The notes under the pieces were generated by a model. The model did not search any database, was not told the DNA's origin, and worked only from the letters and a program-made list of their open reading frames with translations. From Amycolatopsis sp. CA-128772 (lineage in GTDB: Bacteria; Actinomycetota; Actinomycetes; Mycobacteriales; Pseudonocardiaceae), in assembly GCF_002904295.1 (NCBI RefSeq), contig NZ_PPHG01000029.1:1-64000 (forward strand): a stretch of DNA of 64,000 bases, given 5' to 3'. Positions 57,297-64,000 of the stretch are shown here, piece by piece (positions within the stretch are counted from its first letter, which is position 1; each line of letters starts with the position of its first letter). The translations under genes and the position numbers were made by a program.

Positions 57297-60190
57297 TCAG
57301 GGAACGAGGATGCGCAACGAGGAGTCGCCGAGACCCAGGCCGTCGAAGGCGCTGCGCCACTGCCGTTCGTGGTGCCCGGCCGACTCCCGGTCACCGAGGG
57401 CCGCGAAGACTCGTTCGGCGCGGGCGTGGGTCCGGGCGATCTCGAGCGGCGCGTCGAGCCGTCGCCAGATGGCCAGTGCGCGCGTGAGCGGCGCGACCCC
57501 GGCCGTGGGCTGGTCACGAGCGCGGGCGAGATCCGCGACGAGGCCGAGGGCGAGGCCGGGACCGAGCCAGTCGGCGTTGTCCTCGTAGGTACGCACGACG
57601 CCGTCCATGGCTTCGGCCGCGGCGCCCCACCCGCCCCGGAGCGCGTCCAGCTCGGCGTGGACGTGGTTCAGGTACGCCGCCATCTGGTCGTTGCGTGTCT
57701 CGCGCGCCGTGGCAAGTCCTTGTGCCACCACGGTTTCCGACTCCGCGATCCGGCCGGCCTCCATCAATGCGACCGCGCGTTCCACCTCGCAGCGCAGGCC
57801 CAGCCGGACGTCGCCGAGCAGGTCGGCCCCCTCGGCCGCCCGGTCGATGCAGGGCAGCGCGTCCCCCGGCCGCCCCGCCTCGAGGTGCATGCTCGCGGTG
57901 GCGACGTCCAAGGAAACTTTGGCCGGCGAGGTCGGGACGAGCCGCGGGCCCAGCTCGGCGATGCGGTGGGCGGCGTCGGTCAGCCGCCCGGCCCGAAGCA
58001 GTCCCCAGACGCCGTTGACCAGCGCCCGCTCCTCCGCGGGCCGGTCTCCCAGCCGCCGCGCGAGCTGCTCCTGCTCCGCCGCCAGCGCCAGCATCTGCCG
58101 GGCTCGCGCGGTCCGGGAAACCCAGGGGAACAGCACCGACAACAGCCGCAGCAGCGTCTCGTCCGGGCCGGTGCGGCGGACGTGCTCGACGACCGCGAGC
58201 AGCCGCCGGCCCTCGTCGGCGGTGAAGGCACGCAAGGTCAAGTAGGCGCCGAGGCTCAGGGCCAGCTCGCCCGCGACCGCGCTACCCGGCAGCCCGCAAG
58301 CCTCGTCGACCGCGGTGAGCAGGTTCGGCAGCTCGATGTCGAACCAGTCGCGGGCGTCCGCGGTGGCGTCGGCCAGCTGCCCGTCGGCCCTCCTGGCGCG
58401 GTCGAGCCAGGCGCTCAGGTGGCGCTCGACGACGACGGCGCGGGCCTGAGGCGTTTCCTCGGCCAGCGCCCGTTCGCGAGCGAAGGCCGCGACCAGCCCG
58501 TGCATCCGGTACCGGCGCCGGCCCAGCGCGTCACGCGCGGCGAGGTCGACGAGATGCAGATCGACGAGGTGGCCGGGCAGCGGGCTCGCGGGATCGTCCG
58601 ACAGCTCCGCGCCGACCCAGTCGGGCCATTCGGACATCGGGACCAGGCCCAGGTAGCGGAACAGGCGCCGGGACCCGGCGTCGAGCGCCCGGTAACTGAG
58701 CTCGATGGCGGCCCGGACGTCGAGGTCCCCGATGCTGAGCCCGTCGAGCCGGCGGCGTTGCTGGGCGAGCTCCGTGGCCAGCTCGGCGATCGTCAGGTCC
58801 GGTCCGACGGCGACCCGCCCGGCCGCGATGCACACCGCCAGCGGCAGGCCACCGCAGAGCTCGACGAGCTCGGTCGCCGCGTCCGGTTCCGCCGCGGTCC
58901 GGGGCGCACCGGTGATCCTGGTCAGTACCGCCAGCCCCGCGTCCGGTTCGAGCACGGGCACGGTCCAGCGGGACGCGCCGAGCAGCGCGCCGAGGCGACG
59001 GCGCGAGGTGATCAGCGTGGCGCAGGACGGCGTGCCGGGCAGCAACGGCCGGACCTGGCGCCCGGCCGCCGCGTCGTCGAGGACGATCAGCATCCTCCGC
59101 CCCGCGAGCGCGGTGCGGTACCGGGCGACCCGCTCCTCCGGGTCGTCGGGTACCTCGGGCCCGGCGACCCCGAGCGCCGCCAGCAGCCTGCCGAGCACCG
59201 TGTGCGCGTCGACGGCGGCGCCACCCGCGCCCCGCAGGTCGGCGAACAGCTGCCCGTCGGGAAAGTCCCCGGCGAGCGCGGCCCCCGCGGCGAGCGCCAG
59301 CGACGTCTTCCCGATCCCCGCCGGGCCCACGAGCAGCCCGATCGGGGCGACGGTCCCCGTGGGCCGGTACAGGGCCGCCCGGATCTCGGCGAGCAACCCG
59401 TCCCGGCCCGCGAGCTCGGTCGTCAGCCCGGGGAGCTGCCGGGGTACCGCCCGGACCGGCGCGGCCGCGGCCGCGCCCGTCAACCCGGGATCCTGCCGGA
59501 GGATCCGCTCGTAGAGTTCGCGGGCGGCGCAGGCGGGCTCGACGCCCAGTTCGTCACGCAGCCTGGTCCGCAACGCGGTGTAAGCGTCGATCGCGTCGCT
59601 CTGCCTGCCCGCGCGGTACAGGGCGGTCATCGCGAGCACGACCAGGCTCTCGCGCAACGGATGGTCCGCGACAGCCTGGGCCAGCTCCTGTGGGGAGGGC
59701 GAACCGCCTTCGTCGAGCAGGGTGGCGAAATGACGCTCCAGCAGGGAAAGACGTCGTTCCGCGAGCGCGTCGGCTGCCCCGCGCAGGATCTCGCCGTCCA
59801 GCCCGGCCAGGCCGGTCCGCGCCACAGCCGCAGCGCCGCCCGCCGGTCCCCGGCCTTGGCGAGGGCGTCGAAGTCGACGACGTCGCACCGGAGACCCGTG
59901 AGGTCCATCCGGAAGCCCGCCCCCTCGGCCACGATGACCGACTCCGGCGCCCCGGCCGCCACGAGCGTCCGCCGCAGGGCGGTGACGAGGTTGCGGACCT
60001 GCCGGACGGCGGTGTGCGGGGGTGCGGCGTTCCAGACCGTGTCGACGAGCGAGGAAACCGTCACCAGCCGGCCCTCCGCGAGCGCCAGCGCCGCCAGCAG
60101 TTTCTGCTGTCTCGCCCCGCTCAGCGGCACCCGCGCGGCCGCCGCGTGCACCTGGACGTCACCCAGCAGCAGAATCGAGACCTCGCCCAC
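57297..60190 (-). CDS. AfsR/SARP-family regulator (BTAD-NB-ARC-TPR), one frameshift
   Basis: Large pathway regulator, about 960 residues if restored. N-terminal OmpR-like DNA-binding domain (LLLGDVQVHAAAARVPLSGA), bacterial transcription-activation domain (LAMTALYRAGRQSDAIDAYT), NB-ARC ATPase (GLLVGPAGIGKTSLALAAG, MLIVLDDAAAG), and TPR repeats. The frame breaks at about 59810-59811: LRLWRGPAWPGW against the expected LAGLDGEILRG; one missing base in a GG run explains it. The literal frames are 60190 to about 59627 and 59888 to 57297. GTG start with GGAGGGG upstream. Probable right-hand regulator of the cluster. Confidence 0.8.
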
Positions 60191-60336
60191 GGTTCCCCTC
60201 CCTGTTGCCGACTTCAGCCGCACCGGCGCCGGGAAACGACCCGTCCGCCGGCGGTGCATGCGCGATGCACCGGCGATGCGGCCGCCCGCGAGCCTGGGTG
60301 AACCCGGAGAGGTTTCACCGAGGAAAGGGAATCAGC
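60191..60336. other. Divergent promoter region of SARP and small secreted protein
   Basis: Holds GGAGGGG before the SARP gene (minus) and AGGAAAGGGA before the plus-strand gene, but no clear -10/-35 pair. Confidence 0.3.
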
Positions 60337-60788
60337 ATGCAGGTGAAGGGCAAGGCCGGAAAGCTCGTGCGAGCGGCGGTGGCCGTCCTGGGGGTGGGCA
60401 TCGCGGCTCCGATCGCGCTCGCCGGCCCGGCACAGGCGTTGACGTATGTCGGCAGCGACGCGGGGGGGTCGAGGGACGCTGCCACAACTCGACCTACTAC
60501 CTGTGCCTGTACTACAACAGCACCCGGACGACGGCGTGGTGGGGCACCCAGACCTCGGTGTCGGATCTGGGCACCCGGACGTTCTTCGCCGGAACGGGCG
60601 CGGGCTCGGGAACACGCGTGAAGGTCAACGCGGCGGCTGTCTCGTGTGACGCCGGATCGAGCTCGATCTGCTACGTCTTCTCGCTGCCCGGCTACGCGGG
60701 TGGTCGTGACTGGCTGTACGGCGGCTCGAGCGGCCAGCTGCAGGAGACCTACAACAATGACGCCTCCGTGAAGATCAGCTGGGGCTGA
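60337..60788 (+). CDS. Small secreted peptidase-inhibitor-I36-like protein, frameshifted
   Basis: The signal peptide frame (MQVKGKAGKLVRAAVAVLGV to GPAQALTYVGSDAGG) breaks at a run of seven G (60462-60468). One more G joins it to GRCHNSTYYLCLYYNSTRTT, then SLPGYAGGRDWLYGGSSGQ and KISWG. The mature part (about 105 residues, four Cys) resembles the I36-type or beta/gamma-crystallin-like exported proteins of actinomycetes. Either a real lesion or a homopolymer miscall; without correction the product is a frameshifted peptide ending at 60621. Confidence 0.65.
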
Positions 60789-60792
60789 GCCG

Positions 60793-61629
60793 ATGCCCAC
60801 GCCGTATCGCCGCTTGATGCCCGCTCTGCTCGTCCTCGGCCTGGTGACCGGCTGCTCCGCAGTGGCCGCGGTGCCGGCCCCCAGTCCGGCTCCGCCGGCC
60901 GACGTCGTGACCGGCGACCTCGAGCTCCCGATCAACGCCTACCGGTCGAACGCATGGGAGACCGGGGAGCTGATCCTGGCCCGGGCACTCCTGATCGACG
61001 ACTGCCTGACCCGGTCCGGCCCGCGCCACCGCGCGGCGCCCGACCAGGCCGGGTCCGAGCGGCAAACCCGGAACCGGATAGCCGATTTCGGGTTCCACGG
61101 AAACAAGCGGCGATACGGCGTGACCTCGGCCGAGGACGCGCGCCGGTACGGCCACCACCTGCCGACCTCGGTGAACGGCGCCGAGGCCGCCCAGCCGGAG
61201 AAGGCGCCGCCGGGCCAGGCGGCATGTGCCGCGGAAGCGGGCAAGACCTTGGCACTGGAAAGCGGCGACGCCGAACTGGCGCGCGGGATAGCGTCGGCCT
61301 CCTTCACCGAGTCACTCGGGAATCCACGGCTGGCCAAGGCGGTGACGGCGTGGTCCGGCTGCATGAAAGCCAAGGGGGTCGAGCAGAAGGACCCGCTCAC
61401 CGCGGTGTCGGCGTTCGACCTGAACGGTGCCCCGACCCAGCGGGAGCTCGCAACGGCCACGGCCGACGTCGCGTGCAAGCAGCAGACGGGTGTGGTCGAA
61501 ACCTGGCGTGAGGTCGAGACCGAGTACCAGAACGCGAGGATCGCGGAGCACCAGGACGAACTGCGCACCATCCTGGACGAGCACACACAGCTGATGAAGC
61601 GCGTGGCCGCGGTCATCGCCGAACACTGA
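60793..61629 (+). CDS. Lipoprotein of unknown function
   Basis: A 278-residue exported protein with lipobox LVTGCS. The mature part is mostly helical, with two Cys-containing blocks (DDCLTRSGPRHR and SGCMKAKGVEQKDPL) and a C-terminal helix. The pattern, including periodic conserved-looking Cys and WSGCM, is common among uncharacterised Streptomyces/Amycolatopsis lipoproteins. It starts 4 bases after the small secreted protein stop and may be co-transcribed. Confidence 0.75.
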   Translation: MPTPYRRLMPALLVLGLVTGCSAVAAVPAPSPAPPADVVTGDLELPINAYRSNAWETGELILARALLIDDCLTRSGPRHRAAPDQAGSERQTRNRIADFGFHGNKRRYGVTSAEDARRYGHHLPTSVNGAEAAQPEKAPPGQAACAAEAGKTLALESGDAELARGIASASFTESLGNPRLAKAVTAWSGCMKAKGVEQKDPLTAVSAFDLNGAPTQRELATATADVACKQQTGVVETWREVETEYQNARIAEHQDELRTILDEHTQLMKRVAAVIAEH

Positions 61630-62077
61630 CGCGGTGGTTCTGTTCTCGCGTGCCCTGCGCAGTGGGTGCGTGGCTGCTCGACGCTCGAAATCCGGCGTCC
61701 GAGGAAATCGTGTGGTCGCGGCGGTCGGCGTAGCCGCGACCGATACGCCGATGGCGGTGGCGTTTCGCTTTTCGCGGGAGGGGGTTCCGGATTTCGAGGG
61801 CATCCGGGGGAGGGCCGCAGGACTCGGCGAGGCCGATGTGCGCGACGAGCCCGGGGCCGAACGTCAGCTCGTGCTGAACCCGTCCTCGACGGCTCTGCGC
61901 GCTCACGAAACTCCGAGTCGGCATCGACCACGATACGGACCACGCCATGATCGGCAGCACCATGATCGGCAGCACACTGCCCGGCGACAAGATCGAGGAG
62001 GTGGCCACAGCCGCAGCTGACGCGGAAGCCGTCCGGATGGCCGAGCCGCAGGTCAACGCTGGTGTGGTTGCTGCGGG
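61630..62077. other. Intergenic region with 15-bp tandem duplication
   Basis: No supported gene. CATGATCGGCAGCAC is duplicated exactly at 61946-61960 and 61961-61975. Open frames on both strands are low-complexity or arginine-rich and look spurious. Confidence 0.5.
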
Positions 62078-62151
62078 TGCCCCCGGTGAGATTCGAACTC
62101 ACACTGGACGGGTTTTGAATCCGTTGCCTCTGCCAGTTGGGCTACGGGGGC
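62078..62151 (-). tRNA. tRNA with anticodon CAA (Leu by anticodon)
   Basis: Reading the minus strand: acceptor GCCCCCG pairs perfectly with CGGGGGC, a D-arm with AACTGGCAGA loop, anticodon loop TTCAAAA, T-arm GTGAG-TTCGAAT-CTCAC, discriminator A; CCA is not encoded. The anticodon CAA reads UUG (Leu). The variable loop is only about 5 bases, unlike the long arm usual for tRNA-Leu, and position 31-39 is an A-C mismatch. The tRNA call is firm; the amino acid rests on the anticodon. Confidence 0.88.
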
Positions 62152-62327
62152 GCGACGTCGTCACCCTACGGGATCGCCGCTCTCCTCCGTCGTCGGGGCG
62201 GGGGGAGTGTCATGAGGGCCACTTCGTGGTGAACGCCATCTCTTCCTCTGGATCGTTCCCGGTAGGCTTCGGGTTCGCGGGACGCCGCGAACCGCCAACG
62301 CCCGCCTAGTCTTTCAGGAGGACCCCG

Positions 62328-62942
62328 GTGACCGATCAGGCTACCGAGGCCCACGGTGCCGCCACCGTGCCGCAGCGTCGGGTGCTCGTCGCGGAGGATG
62401 AGGCTCTCATCCGGCTCGATCTCGTCGAAATGCTGCGGGAAGAGGGCTATGAAGTGGTCGGGGAGGCCGGTGATGGCGAGCAGGCCATCTCCCTCGCCAC
62501 CGACCTCAAGCCCGATCTCGTGATCCTCGACGTCAAGATGCCGAAGCTGGACGGCATCGAGGCCGCGTCCAAGATCACCGGTGACCGGATCGCGCCCGTC
62601 GTCATCCTCACCGCCTTCAGCCAGCGGGACCTCGTCGAACGCGCTCGCGATGCCGGGACCATGGCCTACCTCGTCAAGCCCTTCGCGAAGCGGGACCTCG
62701 TGCCCGCCATCGAGCTGGCCGTCAGCCGGTTCTCCGAGCTGCAGGCCCTCGAGGCCGAGGTCGCCGGGCTCACCGACCGGCTCGAGACGCGGAAGGTCAT
62801 CGACCGCGCCAAGGGCCTGCTGATGAGCCGGCAGGGCCTGACCGAGCCCGATGCCTTCCGCTGGATCCAGCGCACCGCCATGGACCGCCGGACCACCATG
62901 AAGGCCGTCGCCGAGGCCGTTGTGGAGAGCATCGGCAGCTGA
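62328..62942 (+). CDS. pdtaR: ANTAR-domain response regulator PdtaR
   Basis: A 204-residue two-component regulator that binds RNA. Receiver domain with acidic pocket VAEDEALIRLDLVEML, phospho-Asp in LVILDVKMPKLDG, Thr in VILTAFSQRD and Lys in YLVKPFAKRD; C-terminal ANTAR domain with VIDRAKGLLMSRQGLTEPDA. This is the PdtaR (Rv1626) type, whose ANTAR domain prevents terminator folding in target mRNAs. GTG start with AGGAGG upstream. The cognate kinase is not in the window. Confidence 0.93.
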   Translation: MTDQATEAHGAATVPQRRVLVAEDEALIRLDLVEMLREEGYEVVGEAGDGEQAISLATDLKPDLVILDVKMPKLDGIEAASKITGDRIAPVVILTAFSQRDLVERARDAGTMAYLVKPFAKRDLVPAIELAVSRFSELQALEAEVAGLTDRLETRKVIDRAKGLLMSRQGLTEPDAFRWIQRTAMDRRTTMKAVAEAVVESIGS

Positions 62943-62952
62943 TCCACCCGAT

Positions 62953-62987
62953 AAGGGGGTGGCCGCGAGCGCGGTCACCCCCTTTTT
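62953..62987 (+). terminator. Rho-independent terminator after pdtaR
   Basis: AAGGGGGTGGCCGC (62953-62966) pairs with GCGGTCACCCCCTT (62971-62984), one G-T wobble, 4-base loop, followed by T residues to 62987. A classic intrinsic terminator, rare in such GC-rich DNA. Confidence 0.88.
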
Positions 62988-63335
62988 CGTGACGCTCCGG
63001 GTGCCCGAAAGGGCGTACTTGATACCTTTGCGAGCCTTCCCGGCGTGGCCGGGGACGATGATCGACGCCCGGTCCGTAGACTCTGCACACCTTGGACGGA
63101 CCGTCAAGAGGCAGTCTGCGGGCTGTCGGGCACCGAGAGTCACCACCCGCTGGTCGTATTACGACGAGCGGGTGTAAACCATACGTTAATACTCGTGACG
63201 ACCGTCACGATGTGGCTACAAGAGCTCGTGTGACTCTGTGCAACGGCCGCCAAGGCGGCTACTTTCAGCGGCCAGTCAGGTCCCACGCCGGGACAGCCGC
63301 CCGACCGGGCGGCCAGGTGGCATTTGGAGGAACGA
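62988..63335. other. Upstream region of the LivK-like gene
   Basis: About 350 bases without a gene. The AT-richer stretch TAAACCATACGTTAATACTC (63174-63193) and the inverted repeat GTGACGACCGTCAC (63195-63208) suggest a promoter and operator for the transport gene. Confidence 0.4.
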
Positions 63336-64000
63336 GTGCAGAAAGCACGACTTGCGAGGGTCATCGTGCTGGCCAGTGTCGGGGCCATCGCCCTCAGCGC
63401 GTGTTCGGCGCGGACGGACAGCGGCTCGAACAGCAACAGCTCGAGCTCCCAGTCCCAGGCCGCGGCGCCGTCCGCCGCCGCCGACGCGGCCGACCCGGCC
63501 GGTGACGGCAAGGCCCAGTGTGCCCCGACCTCCATCGCGTACGCGGGCACCATCAACGGCGCCAACGCCGCGCTGGGCCAGAACATCCTGAACGGCGCGA
63601 AGCTCGCCGTCGACCAGCACAACAAGGCCAACCCGGGCTGCCAGGTCAAGCTGGAGCAGTTCGACACCGAAGGCACGCCCGACAAGGCGCCCGGCATCGT
63701 GACGCAGATCGTCAACACGCCGTCGATCATCGGCGTCGTCGGCCTGCCGTTCTCCGGTGAGTCCAAGGCCGCCGGCAACATCTTCAACGGTGCGGGCCTG
63801 GTCACGGTGACCCCGTCGGCCACCAACCCGACCCTGTCGCAGAACGGCTGGAAGACCTTCTTCCGCGGGCTGGGCAACGACAACACCCAGGGCCCGGCCG
63901 CCGCGAAGTTCATCACCGGCGAGCTCAAGGCCAACAAGGTGTGCGTCATCAAGGACGACTCCGACTACGGCACCGGCCTGGCGGCTTCGACCATCCAGGC
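63336..64000 (+). CDS. Branched-chain amino-acid ABC transporter binding lipoprotein (3' end outside window)
   Basis: LivK-type substrate-binding protein. Lipobox IALSACSA after a basic start, a Ser/Asn/Ala-rich linker, then the type I periplasmic-binding fold: SIAYAGTINGANAALGQNIL, NTPSIIGVVGLPFSGESKAA and LVTVTPSATNPTLS. 221 codons are in the window, about half of the usual 400-430. GTG start with GGAGG 5 bases upstream. Confidence 0.92.
   Translation, partial: MQKARLARVIVLASVGAIALSACSARTDSGSNSNSSSSQSQAAAPSAAADAADPAGDGKAQCAPTSIAYAGTINGANAALGQNILNGAKLAVDQHNKANPGCQVKLEQFDTEGTPDKAPGIVTQIVNTPSIIGVVGLPFSGESKAAGNIFNGAGLVTVTPSATNPTLSQNGWKTFFRGLGNDNTQGPAAAKFITGELKANKVCVIKDDSDYGTGLAASTIQ

Noticed and set aside
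57276..60788. 1170-codon open frame on the plus strand
   Set aside because: Mostly antisense to the SARP gene; only its last 110 codons are real, as the second half of the frameshifted small secreted protein.

Overview
High-GC actinomycete chromosome, most like Amycolatopsis or a related Pseudonocardiales genus. The evidence is very high GC, frequent GTG starts, GTGA/ATGA gene overlaps, many Tat/Sec-secreted glycosidases and lipoproteins, a PdtaR-type ANTAR response regulator beside a tRNA, and a rifamycin-type (AHBA) gene set. This is inference from gene content; no search was run.

Layout. (1) 1-13.4 kb, carbohydrate use: manganese catalase (cut by the window edge), a ruined HxlR/NmrA pair, a secreted arabinan set (GH54-CBM42, GH43, SGNH esterase) behind a LacI-type operator, then a LacI repressor / sugar ABC transporter / GH63 regulon marked by three copies of a GAACCGGTTC-core palindrome, and a secreted GH12. 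(2) 13.5-27.1 kb, mixed and decaying: a secreted decapeptide-repeat protein, remnants of an IS110 transposase, a LuxR/LAL regulator, an AI-2E-type permease, a streptogrisin protease, a sedolisin-like protein and an Ig-like repeat protein. Between them lie intact genes (PAP2 phosphatase, SdrD-like protein, SRPBCC-ligase fusion, amidohydrolase/MarR pair, sigma factor). (3) 27.1-60.2 kb, one large biosynthetic locus. (4) 60.3-64 kb: small secreted proteins, a tRNA, pdtaR and the start of a branched-chain amino-acid binding lipoprotein gene.

The biosynthetic locus is the most interesting part. It has an AHBA synthase, HAD phosphatase and Gfo/Idh oxidoreductase (RifK/M/L-like), a short class II DAHP synthase (RifH-like), a type II dehydroquinase (RifJ-like) and a ROK kinase that could be RifN-like. 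It also holds a chorismatase (3-hydroxybenzoate/FkbO type), a free-standing AMP ligase, an ACP and a lone condensation-domain protein. Its right half has a sedoheptulose-7-phosphate cyclase (2-epi-5-epi-valiolone synthase type), a fused ROK kinase-alcohol dehydrogenase and a TIM-barrel epimerase, which together form an acarbose/validamycin-like C7-cyclitol module. Two glycosyltransferases, three GNAT domains, a NodB deacetylase, a GH13 glucosidase, a PLP decarboxylase, a P450, an aldo-keto reductase, an FAD oxidase, an O-methyltransferase, a StrR-type activator and a SARP complete it. No polyketide synthase is visible. The simplest reading is an aryl (amino/hydroxybenzoyl) amide or ester of a glycosylated C7-(amino)cyclitol, made without a PKS. 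I know of no described cluster with this combination.

A second theme is gene decay: several frames are broken by single-base changes in G/C runs, and others have clean in-frame internal deletions. Some of the single-base breaks may be sequencing errors.
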